From Mesorhizobium sp. BR1-1-16 (GTDB taxonomy: Bacteria > Pseudomonadota > Alphaproteobacteria > Rhizobiales > Kaistiaceae), in contig NZ_JAIUIE010000010.1 in assembly GCF_020165495.1 (NCBI RefSeq), positions 62,001-126,000 on the forward strand: a stretch of 64,000 bases of DNA. Direction: 5' to 3'. How positions within the stretch are numbered: position 1 is the first letter of the stretch; each line of letters opens with the position of its first letter. The translations under genes and the position numbers were made by a program. The notes beneath the pieces were generated by a model. It was not told the origin of the DNA. It worked only from the letters and a program-made list of their open reading frames with translations, and ran no database searches. Shown here piece after piece: positions 53,348 through 61,335 of the stretch.

Positions 53348-54846
53348 GCCGCGCGCGCCTCGACCATCGCTTCGCGGAGAATGCGGTGCTCGGAAATGTC
53401 ATCGCCCGAAAGGATCGCGGCGAGCTTGCCGTTACGCAGCACGGCGACCCGGTCCGCGACATTCACGATTTCCGGCAGGTCACTGGAATAGAACAGGATC
53501 GCATACCCCTTCGCCGCCAGGTCCCGCATCAGGCGGAAGATCTCGCCTTTGGTTCCGACGTCGATGCCGCGCGTCGGATCGTAAAGCAGAAGGATTCGCG
53601 ATTGGGTGAGAAGCATCTTGCCGAAGATGACCTTCTGCTGGTTGCCGCCGGAAAGCGTTCCGGCCAGTTGGTCTGGCGTTCCCGCCTTGATCTGCAGCGT
53701 GCGCAGCTGTTCATCGACCAGCGCGCGCTCGCGGCTGCGGCTGAGGAAGCCGAACCGGGTGAATCGCGGCACGACCGACAAGGTTAGGTTCTCGCGAACG
53801 CTCTTCGAAAGGAGCAGCCCATGGCTGCGCCGGTCCTCCGGGACCAGCGCGATGCCGTCGCGACCGACAAGAGCATCGCGCGGGCTGCGGATCGCGACGG
53901 GCTTGCCCCAGACCTCGATCGCGCCGCGCGACCGGCTGACCCCGAAAAGCGCCTGGAAGAGTTCGCGCTGCCCGTGTCCCTGCAGGCCTGCGACGCCCAT
54001 GACCTCGCCTTCCTTGAGGTCCAGGTCGATATCGGCGAGGCGGTCTCCGACCGACAGCCCGCGCAGCTTGAGGGCGGTGCGGTCGGTCGCGGTCGCGATG
54101 CGCGGCGGATAGAGGCGGTCCATGCGCCGGCCCAGCATGTCGGCGATGATCGTTTCGTCGTCAACGGCTGCGGTGTCGTGGGTCGCGACCGTGGCGCCGT
54201 TGCGGAAGATGGTGACGCGCTGCGCGATCTGCCGGATCTCGGCAAGGCGATGCGAGATATAGATGACGAGCTTGCCTTCGGCTGCGAGGTCTTGCGAAAG
54301 CTGCAGCAGCCATTCGGTCTCCCGGGGCGGCAGCGCGGAGGTCGCCTCATCGAGGATGATCACCGATGGATCGCGCGAGAGGGCCTTGGCGATCTCGACG
54401 ATCTGTCGCTCGGCCAGCGTCAGCCGCCGCACCTCGCGCGTCGGAGCCGGGGCGGGAATCCGGTAGCGGTCAAACAGAGCAAGGGTGGCCTCGCGTTCCC
54501 GGCGCTTGCGGACCGTGCCGATCGGCGAGAGCGGCTCGCGGCGGAACCAGATGTTCTCGGCGACGGTGAGGTCCGGGACGAGCGACAGTTCCTGGAAGAC
54601 GGCCGCTATGCCGGCGGCCTCGGCGGCGCGGGCATTGGCTGGTTGATAGGCCCGGCCTGCAAGATGGAGCGTGCCGCCATTTGGCCTGATGATGCCGGCG
54701 AGAATCTGGATGAACGTGCTTTTGCCGGCGCCGTTCTCGCCGAGAAGCGCATGCACCTCGCCGGCATCGGCGCGAAAGTCGGCTCGCGACAGCGCGACGA
54801 TGCCGCCATAGCGCTTGCTGATCCCGACAGCCTCGATCAGTTCCAT
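53344..54846 (-). CDS. CUT2-type ABC ATPase, two nucleotide-binding domains
   Basis: Double ATPase of 500 residues. N-terminal Walker A GENGAGKST, signature region LTLAERQIVEIAKAL, Walker B VIILDEATSAL; C-terminal LSGGNQQKVIFGKML and ILLLYDPTRGIDV, where the usual Asp-Glu is Tyr-Asp. That loss of the C-terminal catalytic Glu leaves only the first site with a full Walker B and is common in this family. It overlaps the first permease gene by 4 bp. Confidence 0.92.
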   Translation of the reverse strand: MELIEAVGISKRYGGIVALSRADFRADAGEVHALLGENGAGKSTFIQILAGIIRPNGGTLHLAGRAYQPANARAAEAAGIAAVFQELSLVPDLTVAENIWFRREPLSPIGTVRKRREREATLALFDRYRIPAPAPTREVRRLTLAERQIVEIAKALSRDPSVIILDEATSALPPRETEWLLQLSQDLAAEGKLVIYISHRLAEIRQIAQRVTIFRNGATVATHDTAAVDDETIIADMLGRRMDRLYPPRIATATDRTALKLRGLSVGDRLADIDLDLKEGEVMGVAGLQGHGQRELFQALFGVSRSRGAIEVWGKPVAIRSPRDALVGRDGIALVPEDRRSHGLLLSKSVRENLTLSVVPRFTRFGFLSRSRERALVDEQLRTLQIKAGTPDQLAGTLSGGNQQKVIFGKMLLTQSRILLLYDPTRGIDVGTKGEIFRLMRDLAAKGYAILFYSSDLPEIVNVADRVAVLRNGKLAAILSGDDISEHRILREAMVEARAA

Positions 54847-54922
54847 CGATCCAACGCCCGTCTACCGCAGGAATGACAGGCCCGCGGCGTCGCCGCCGCG
54901 GGCAGGGTCCGACGCGGTCGGA

Positions 54923-55984
54923 TCAGGAGCCGGAGGCTTCGGCAGCCGTGATCGTCACCCAGTCGGGCGTGATCGGCAGCGTCAATCCGGGCGGGGCATC
55001 GGGGAAGGCGTTCTTGCCGATCTCGATGACCTGCGTCACCGCGTCGGGATAGAGCTCCGACTTGAACGGGGCGGTCGCCAGGAAGTCGCCATTCACCAGC
55101 ACGTGGCGTTCGGCCGGCTTCTTGCCGGTGTCGAGGATGTCCACGGCGAGCTTGATCGCCTCCGACGACAGATAGGCCGGGTTGGAGCCGAGGATGCACT
55201 TGGCGCCTTCAGTCTTGGCGCAGGCCAGCGCAGAGGAGTTGTAGGTGAAGCCGACGACCGGGACGATCGTCCGACCCGCATCCTGCAACGCCTTGATGGC
55301 GCCCGAGCCGTAGCCCTGCGTCAGGATCCCGTCGACTTGCGGATGGGCGGCGAGCAGGCTCGCGACGCCGGCCTGTTCCGGCCCGAGCGCGTATTCGCCG
55401 TTGTAGCTGCCGACGACTTCGATGCCGGGATATTTCTTCAGGACGTCGAGATAGCCCTTCTCGAGCGCGGCCGAGATCGGCGCGCCGGCCAGGCCGCGGT
55501 CGACGAAGACCTTGCCCTTGCCGCCAAGCTGCTGTGCCATCCATTCAGCCATCACGGCAGGGATGCGCTTCCAGTCGGATTCGAGCGCATAGGCGCAGGG
55601 TTCGGTCACGACCTGGTCGAAGCTGATCACGACGATGCCCGCATCGCAGGCCTTCTTGATCGTCGGGTTCAACGCGGTATCCGAGCCGGCGTCGATAAGG
55701 ATCGCGTCCGGCTTGGAGCGGATGATGTTGTTCAGCGAGTTGATCTGCGCCTGGACCGTGTTCTCGACATTTTCAATCTTGAGGTCCACGCGGCCTTCGA
55801 GCGGCCCTTTGCTGACGGAGACGTTGGCGACGCGCTCCATCTGCTGGCGCCAGTCATTGCCGACGAAGTTGTTCGACAGATAGATCTTGTACTTCTTGGC
55901 CTCGGCCTCGGCATGGCCGGCGATACCGGCCATCAGGCCGATCGCGGTCGCAGCGAGCGCGACTGTATGCGCAATTTGTCTCAA
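54923..55984 (-). CDS. CUT2-type ABC sugar-binding protein
   Basis: Binding protein of about 353 residues. The signal peptide is QIAHTVALAATAIGLMAGIA and the mature protein begins AEAKKYKIYLSNNFVGNDWR. The start is a TTG at 55984, six bases behind GGGAGG; the ATG at 56110 would add about 40 non-conserved residues and span a promoter motif. The gene heads a seven-gene minus-strand operon (binding protein, ATPase, two permeases, lactonase, kinase, aldolase). Two copies of a TTATNATAG motif lie 73-140 bp upstream. Confidence 0.87.
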   Translation of the reverse strand: MRQIAHTVALAATAIGLMAGIAGHAEAEAKKYKIYLSNNFVGNDWRQQMERVANVSVSKGPLEGRVDLKIENVENTVQAQINSLNNIIRSKPDAILIDAGSDTALNPTIKKACDAGIVVISFDQVVTEPCAYALESDWKRIPAVMAEWMAQQLGGKGKVFVDRGLAGAPISAALEKGYLDVLKKYPGIEVVGSYNGEYALGPEQAGVASLLAAHPQVDGILTQGYGSGAIKALQDAGRTIVPVVGFTYNSSALACAKTEGAKCILGSNPAYLSSEAIKLAVDILDTGKKPAERHVLVNGDFLATAPFKSELYPDAVTQVIEIGKNAFPDAPPGLTLPITPDWVTITAAEASGS

Positions 55985-56056
55985 GGTCGTCCCTCCCAGA
56001 ATTGGACACGTTTCCTCGGATGCATGGTCCGGCGGTATGTTCCACCGTTGTGGTAA

Positions 56057-56124
56057 CGTTATCATAGTGACTGTCTGGCTGCGCACTGGCAAGCCGTCGG
56101 TCATATTCATATGCTATTATAATC
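56057..56124. promoter_or_regulatory. Motif pair upstream of the binding-protein gene
   Basis: CGTTATCATAGTGA (56057-56070, plus strand) and GATTATAATAGCAT (minus strand, 56124-56111) share TTATNATAG. The second is identical over 14 bases to a site at 61266-61279. They are good candidates for the UTRA-type GntR regulator encoded next door and may include a -10 (TATAAT). Confidence 0.5.
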
Positions 56125-56174
56125 GTATATGCCTGTCCAGCGAGGCCGGCGGCTCCCGCGGTGGTCTGAAGCCT

Positions 56175-57029
56175 TCAGACGATGTCGTTCGGAGCATCGA
56201 AAATCAGGCTGAAATAGTCGGCCCGGTTCTTGTTGATCGTCAGTTCGACCGGCTCGCCATCCGCCGAGCGATAGACCATTTCCGTGACGAGGATCGGATC
56301 GCCGGCCTTGCAGTCGAGGCTGCGGGCGAGGGGGGCATCGGCGAGTTCGGCACGAACGCTGACGCGGGCGCCGGAGAGCTTGATGCCGAGATGACGCTGC
56401 ACCGAGCGAAACACCACCACATCGTCGAAATCGGAGCGGCGAAGGCGACTGCCGATGGCTACCGGAAAGTAGAATGTGCACTGGCAGGCAGGCTGGTCGC
56501 CGACGAAGAGTACGGCGCGGAGGCAATAGAGGCTTTCGTCCTCCGGAAGGCCGAAGACGGCACTCGCCTGCACCGACTTCTCCTTCCTGTAGCTACGGAT
56601 CTCGATCCGGCGGTCCTTGGTCGATTCGGCGATGGCCGCGAGGCTGGAAAAGCCGAAGCTCGCCTTCGAGCGCGGCGTCTGCGCAATCACGACCGCGGGC
56701 TTTGCCGCGCGCTTCTTGATATAGCCCTCATTCTCAAGCTCGCGCAGCGCCTGGCGCACGGTGATGAGGCTGATGCCGAAGCGCTCGGCGATGTCTGCCT
56801 CGCGGGGCAGGGCACTTCCGGCAACGAGCTGGCCGCCGCGAATGGGTTCGCGCAGCAGGTCGGTCACCTGCCGGTAGAGTGGGCCGTCGTCGCGCGAGAG
56901 GATACGGGCCGGCAGCAGGGTCAACGCCGTACCGTCCATATCCGCCAGGTCGCTGCTCGCCGCCGTTTCGCGTTCCATTCCTTCAGCCTCTTTCCGGGCG
57001 ATGTCTTCACCTCGATCGCAGCGCTCCAC
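56175..57029 (-). CDS. HutC/UTRA-type GntR-family transcriptional regulator
   Basis: Regulator of up to 284 residues. Winged HTH at about 45-115 (ALPREADIAERFGISLITVRQALRELENEGYI), then the UTRA effector domain (about 130-280; ESLYCLRAVLFVGDQPACQC, DPILVTEMVYRSADGEPVEL). ATG at 57029 or 56978 may be the start. UTRA regulators sense small sugars, amino sugars or acids. It lies between the minus-strand importer operon and a divergent SDR gene. Four copies of a TTATNATAG-like motif in the surrounding promoter regions make it the likely controller of the whole segment from 49 to 63 kb. Confidence 0.9.
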   Translation of the reverse strand: MERCDRGEDIARKEAEGMERETAASSDLADMDGTALTLLPARILSRDDGPLYRQVTDLLREPIRGGQLVAGSALPREADIAERFGISLITVRQALRELENEGYIKKRAAKPAVVIAQTPRSKASFGFSSLAAIAESTKDRRIEIRSYRKEKSVQASAVFGLPEDESLYCLRAVLFVGDQPACQCTFYFPVAIGSRLRRSDFDDVVVFRSVQRHLGIKLSGARVSVRAELADAPLARSLDCKAGDPILVTEMVYRSADGEPVELTINKNRADYFSLIFDAPNDIV

Positions 57030-57126
57030 AGCGCAGATACTGCGAATTATTCCAACCGAATCCGATTGGCGACAATAGCCTGCATCGCGCCGGTGCGCTC
57101 ACGCAGATTGCCATGGTTCGCAGAGA

Positions 57127-57139
57127 GATTATACTATCA
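57127..57139. promoter_or_regulatory. Third copy of the TTAT-type motif
   Basis: GATTATACTATCA in the divergent region between the GntR regulator (start 57029 or 56978) and the SDR gene (start 57180). It matches GATTATAATAGCAT at 10 of the first 13 positions. Its position fits autoregulation and control of the SDR gene. Confidence 0.45.
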
Positions 57140-57179
57140 CAATAATAAGAGACCGCCTGGCGGCGGTCCGGGAGGATTC

Positions 57180-57959
57180 ATGCAGACCGATCTTTCGGAC
57201 AAAGTCGCGTTCGTCACCGGCGCGGCCAACGGCATCGGCAGCGCTATCGCTCGTCGGCTGGCCGATAACGGTGCCGCGCTGGTGATCGCCGATATCGACA
57301 TCGCCAATGCCGAGCGCATCGCGGCCACCTTGCCCCGCGCCATCGCCTGCCATGTCGATATCCGCGACGAGGCCGCCATTGACAGGGCGGTCGACCGCGC
57401 GGTGGAGCGGTTCGGGCAGATCGACATCCTCGTCAACAATGCCGGCGTGAACACATTCGCGCACCGTGTTGATATCGACGCCTTTCCGACTGAGGAATGG
57501 CACCGGATCATCTCGGTTGACCTCGACGGCCTCTTTCTCGTTTCGCGCAGCGCGCTCAGGCCGATGCTGGCGCGCGGCGAGGGCGGAGCGATCGTCAACA
57601 TCGCATCGGTCGTCGGTCTCGCCGCGATGCGGCTGCAGAGTCCATTCGTCGCCGCCAAGGCCGGGATTATTCACCTGACCCGCTCGATGGCGCTGGAACT
57701 CGGCGCCAAGGGCATCAGGACGAATGCGGTCGCGCCCGGGTCGATCATGACCGACGGGACGAAGAAGCTCTTCTACGGCGAAAACGGCCAATTCCACGCC
57801 CGCACTCAGGCGTTCATGGATCATATTCCGCTCGGGCGGCCGGGAACGCTTGATGAAATCGCCGAGGCGGTGCTGTTCCTGGCGGCGCCGGAAAGCCGCT
57901 ACGTCAACGGCCACATCATGACCGTCGATGGCGGCTGGACGGCTGGCTACATGATGTGA
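57180..57959 (+). CDS. Short-chain dehydrogenase/reductase (probable sugar or sugar-acid dehydrogenase)
   Basis: Classical SDR of 259 residues. Cofactor motif TGAANGIGS, acid residue in VIADIDIAN indicating NAD preference, NNAG in DILVNNAGVN; the active-site region reads QSPFVAAKAG, so the usual Tyr of YxxxK is replaced by Phe although the Lys remains. Ends NGHIMTVDGGWTAGYMM. The ATG follows GGGAGGATTC. It is a candidate sugar 1-dehydrogenase feeding the SMP-30 lactonase, but the Tyr-to-Phe change makes its activity open. Confidence 0.88.
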   Translation: MQTDLSDKVAFVTGAANGIGSAIARRLADNGAALVIADIDIANAERIAATLPRAIACHVDIRDEAAIDRAVDRAVERFGQIDILVNNAGVNTFAHRVDIDAFPTEEWHRIISVDLDGLFLVSRSALRPMLARGEGGAIVNIASVVGLAAMRLQSPFVAAKAGIIHLTRSMALELGAKGIRTNAVAPGSIMTDGTKKLFYGENGQFHARTQAFMDHIPLGRPGTLDEIAEAVLFLAAPESRYVNGHIMTVDGGWTAGYMM

Positions 57960-57964
57960 GCGGA

Positions 57965-57990
57965 GACGGGCGATGTGAAGATCGCCCGTC
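57965..57990. terminator. Bidirectional hairpin terminator
   Basis: Perfect 10-bp stem GACGGGCGAT / ATCGCCCGTC with loop GTGAAG, between the convergent SDR and E2-like genes. No long T-run follows. Confidence 0.7.
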
Positions 57991-58001
57991 CAGCACAGTT
58001 T

Positions 58002-58751
58002 CTAGACGAGGAGCCGGAGCGGCACCGCGAGACAATCGCGAAGCGCGGCGAGGAACTGTGCCGCCGCGGCATCCGTGATCTCTGCCTCGTCGAACACGAT
58101 CAGCGCCTCGGCTATATCCGCTTCCGCAACGGCGAGCGTCAGGCGGATCGGCACGTTTGGATCGAGCGCTGCGGTCACGGGCCGGAGCCCATCCTGGCGA
58201 ATGCGCGACACGATGATGGAGGCGCCCCGCGCCGCATCCGTCTCGGTGCCGGATCGGAGCGCGGCGATGCGTGAGGGCGCCAGCCCGTCGGCGCGTGGGA
58301 TGATCGCTTGGACGGCTGCCGCCTTGTCCCGCCAGTCGATCGTTTCGACCGGCAGGTCGGCAACCCGCAGCGCGCGGCCGATCGCTTTCAGCACGAGATC
58401 GTCGATCGTCACATCCGGCGCCACATCGACGATCGTCGGCAGGAGCGCGCGCAGCAGCGAGAGGTCAAGGCCGGTCGCAAAGCCGGAGATCGACCGCTGG
58501 GGCGCGGCTTCCTTCATCGGCGCAGGTGACACCTGAGCCAGTTCGGCCTGTGAAACGACGGGAGGTGCCGCGGCTGGCGGCTCGGCCGGCGCGGCAACGG
58601 CAGCCGGAAGCACCATCGCCGCGAGGTCGGCGGCGACGATCCGGCCGTTCGGGCCGGAGCCGCGGCGGCCGGCAAGGGAGATGCCGCGCTCACGTGCGAG
58701 CCGGCGTGCATAGGGGGAGGCGGCGATCCGCTCAAAGGCTTGTGCTGACAT
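58002..58751 (-). CDS. E2-like protein (2-oxoacid dehydrogenase), without lipoyl domain and without catalytic His motif
   Basis: Protein of 249 residues. Residues about 8-45 are a clear peripheral-subunit-binding domain (SPYARRLARERGISL, GSGPNGRIVAADL). A Pro/Ala linker follows, then about 160 residues with the order of an acyltransferase core, ending IVFDEAEITDAAAAQFLAALRD. In active E2 proteins this place reads FDHRVxDGxxxAxFL, so the catalytic His and the DG are missing, and the core is short. No lipoyl domain is present; one is fused to the E1 protein encoded 9 bp upstream. It may be a scaffold binding E1 and E3 rather than a transferase. Confidence 0.8.
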   Translation of the reverse strand: MSAQAFERIAASPYARRLARERGISLAGRRGSGPNGRIVAADLAAMVLPAAVAAPAEPPAAAPPVVSQAELAQVSPAPMKEAAPQRSISGFATGLDLSLLRALLPTIVDVAPDVTIDDLVLKAIGRALRVADLPVETIDWRDKAAAVQAIIPRADGLAPSRIAALRSGTETDAARGASIIVSRIRQDGLRPVTAALDPNVPIRLTLAVAEADIAEALIVFDEAEITDAAAAQFLAALRDCLAVPLRLLV

Positions 58752-58760
58752 CGGCGCCGC

Positions 58761-61202
58761 TCACTTTCCGCCGATCACGGAGCCGATGCGGCCGCCCATC
58801 GGCACAACCGCGCCGACATCCTGCTCGATCGGACCAAGCGTGCCGGCGACCGGCGCCTCGATCTCGACGACGGCCTTGTCCGTCTCGATCTCCGCGACCA
58901 GATCGCCGGCCTGGACCGGATCACCCGCCGCCTTGAGCCAGCGGACGATCGTGCCCTCGCTGATCGTGAGATCGCCGAACGGCATGGTGATCGCCTCACC
59001 TTCGCCGATCACAGCCTGCACCACCGCTTTCGGCGCCTCCGGCGCAGCCTTGACGGGATCGGCCACGGCCGGAGCACTGGCGTTCGCTGCTGCGGGCTGT
59101 CCGCCGATCGAATACCAGCGGCGCGGCAGGAGCGGACGACCCGCGATGACGCCCTCGGCCGCTGCGACGATGCGCTCGGCATCGACGATCATCGCCCGTT
59201 CGAGCGTGGGTGCGAGCGGATGCGACATCGCCTCGGTGTGGACGCGGCCGACCGGAGCATCGAGATCGTCGAAGGCGAGTTCGTTGATCGCCTGCGCGAT
59301 CTCGCCGCCGACGCCGAACGGGCCGTAGCCCTCGTCCGCGACCAGAAGGCGATGCGTGCGTGCCACCGAAGCGGCGATGGTGTCGACGTCGAGCGGCATG
59401 ATCGTCCTGAGGTCGATGACCTCGGCCTCGATGCCGCGCGCGGCGAGCTTCTCGGCCGCCTCGAGCGCGCGATGCACGATCTGCCCGGCCGCGGCGATCG
59501 TGATGTCGCGGCCGGGGCGGGCGATCCTCGCAACGCCGAACGGCACCAGATGCTCGCCGGTCGGCACTTCGCCCTTCGAGGCGAACAGCGCCTTCGGCTC
59601 GAGCATGATGACCGGATCGCCGGCCCTGAGCGCCGTCTTCATCAGGCCCTTGGCGTCGGCGGGCGTTGCCGGCATGCAGACGATGAGCCCCGGAATATGG
59701 GCCCAAACAGGATGATAGGTGCCGCTGTGATGCGGGCCGGCGCTGCGCACCGTGCCGGCACCCACGCGGACCACGAAGGGCGCGTTCATCTGGCCGTTTG
59801 ACATGTAGCGCAGCTTCGAGCCCTGCAGCACGATCTGGCCGGCCGCCTCGAACATGAAATCGGCGAACATCAGGTCGGCAATGGCGCGCGCGCCGGTCGC
59901 CGCGGCCCCGATCGCTGCGCCGGTGAAGCCTTGTTCCGAGATCGGGGTATCGATCATCCGCTCCGGCCCGAACTCGGTCCAGAGGCCCTTGGTATGCGCG
60001 AAGGTTCCGCCGCGCTCGCCCGTACCCTCGCCGAAATAGATGAGGTTCGGATCACGCCGCATCTCTTCGGCGATCCCGTCGCGAACCGCATCGAGCCAGC
60101 TCTGCGTCCGGGTCGCGGCGGGCGCCGCCTGCACCAGCGCATCGGCGGGATTGATCGGGTCGGCATAGATGTGGAGGCCGACCGTCGCCGGATCGGGCTC
60201 GGGCGAATTGCGCGCGAATTCGAGCGCGTGCTGCACGATGGCATCGATCCGCGCATCGATCGCGTCGAGCTCGTCGTCGGCCACAAGGGCAAAGTCCTCG
60301 AGGAGGCGCCGGCGGTAGAGCTTGATCGGATCGCGCGCCAGCCATTCATCGACTTCGGCCTGCGTGCGATAGGTGCCGGTGACGTGGTCGCCTTCGTGAT
60401 GTCCGACGGTGCGATAGGTCTTGGCCTCGAAGAGGGTCGGACCCTTGCCCGAGCGGGCCCGCGCGACGGCTGCGCCCGCCGCTTCATAGACCGCGATGAC
60501 ATCGTTGCCATCGACCGCGACGCCCGGAATGCCGTAGGCGGCAGCTTTCGAGGCGATCTCGGGGTTCAGTGTCGCCGTGGCGAGCGGCGTCGCCGTCGCA
60601 TAGAGATTGTTCTCGCAGACAAGCAACGCCGGAGCGCGCATGATCCCGGCAAAATTCAGCGACTCGTGGAAACCGCCATGGTTCGTCGCGCCGTCCCCGA
60701 AAAACGCGACGCCGATATCATCAGTGCCGCGCGTGCGCGCGCTAATGCCGGCGCCGACTGCATGGCTGATGCCGGCGGCGACGATGCCGTTGGTGCCGAA
60801 CAGGCCGATCGAGCGGTCATAGAGATGCATCGTACCGCCGCGCCCCCCACAGCAGCCATCGACGCGGCCATAGAGTTCCGCCATCAAAATGTCGGGGGAC
60901 ATGCCCTTGGCCAGCGCATGACCGTGGCCGCGATGCGTCGAGGTCACCCAGTCGGACCGGCGCAGATGCGCGCAGATGCCGACCGCGGTGGCCTCCTGCC
61001 CGATATAGAGGTGGAAGAAACCGGGCGTTTCGCCCTTTCGGCAGGCCATTTGCGCGACGGTTTCGAACTTCCGCAGCAGGACCATGCTCTCATAGAGCTC
61101 GATCATCGCGTCGGCAGTCAGCCCGGCGGGAAGGTTGTGCGTTTTCTGCTCGGAGCCCGCTCTGCGGGACCCTGCGGAAGGACGGGAAACCTGGACGCTC
61201 AT
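58761..61202 (-). CDS. Fused 2-oxoacid dehydrogenase E1alpha-E1beta-lipoyl protein
   Basis: Single polypeptide of about 813 residues. Residues about 30-345 are a thiamine-diphosphate E1alpha domain (GGRGGTMHLYDRS, FFGDGATNHGGFHESLN, CENNLYATATP); about 355-690 are E1beta (LIYFGEGTGERGGTF, GAAATGARAIADLMFADF, LLVADEGYGPFGVGGEI); the C terminus is a lipoyl domain with Lys776 in IETDKAVVEIE. It resembles acetoin/branched-chain-type complexes. The ATG at 61202 follows GAGGGAGAAGGC. With the E2-like gene 9 bp downstream it should decarboxylate a 2-oxo acid or split a diketone. No E3 gene is in the window. Confidence 0.9.
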   Translation of the reverse strand: MSVQVSRPSAGSRRAGSEQKTHNLPAGLTADAMIELYESMVLLRKFETVAQMACRKGETPGFFHLYIGQEATAVGICAHLRRSDWVTSTHRGHGHALAKGMSPDILMAELYGRVDGCCGGRGGTMHLYDRSIGLFGTNGIVAAGISHAVGAGISARTRGTDDIGVAFFGDGATNHGGFHESLNFAGIMRAPALLVCENNLYATATPLATATLNPEIASKAAAYGIPGVAVDGNDVIAVYEAAGAAVARARSGKGPTLFEAKTYRTVGHHEGDHVTGTYRTQAEVDEWLARDPIKLYRRRLLEDFALVADDELDAIDARIDAIVQHALEFARNSPEPDPATVGLHIYADPINPADALVQAAPAATRTQSWLDAVRDGIAEEMRRDPNLIYFGEGTGERGGTFAHTKGLWTEFGPERMIDTPISEQGFTGAAIGAAATGARAIADLMFADFMFEAAGQIVLQGSKLRYMSNGQMNAPFVVRVGAGTVRSAGPHHSGTYHPVWAHIPGLIVCMPATPADAKGLMKTALRAGDPVIMLEPKALFASKGEVPTGEHLVPFGVARIARPGRDITIAAAGQIVHRALEAAEKLAARGIEAEVIDLRTIMPLDVDTIAASVARTHRLLVADEGYGPFGVGGEIAQAINELAFDDLDAPVGRVHTEAMSHPLAPTLERAMIVDAERIVAAAEGVIAGRPLLPRRWYSIGGQPAAANASAPAVADPVKAAPEAPKAVVQAVIGEGEAITMPFGDLTISEGTIVRWLKAAGDPVQAGDLVAEIETDKAVVEIEAPVAGTLGPIEQDVGAVVPMGGRIGSVIGGK

Positions 61203-61265
61203 GCCTTCTCCCTCTGTGCCGTCCGTGCCAACCTGCTGAAGCAAGACGACCAAACGAGCATCTAT

Positions 61266-61279
61266 GATTATAATAGCAT
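61266..61279. promoter_or_regulatory. Fourth copy of the TTAT-type motif
   Basis: GATTATAATAGCAT in the 133-bp divergent region between the E1 fusion gene and the SDR-like gene, identical over 14 bases to the minus-strand site at 56124-56111. The exact match 5 kb apart in front of different operons argues for a shared regulator. Confidence 0.55.
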
Positions 61280-61335
61280 GATGTTATGTTGGTCTCCGGG
61301 AAGATGCAAAAGAAAATCACGTCCGGGAGGAATGC

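Noticed and set aside
55887-57179. N-terminal extension of about 430 codons in frame with the SDR at 57180
   Set aside because: It runs antisense through the binding-protein and GntR genes; the SDR has a good GGGAGGATTC ribosome site at 57180 and normal family length from there.
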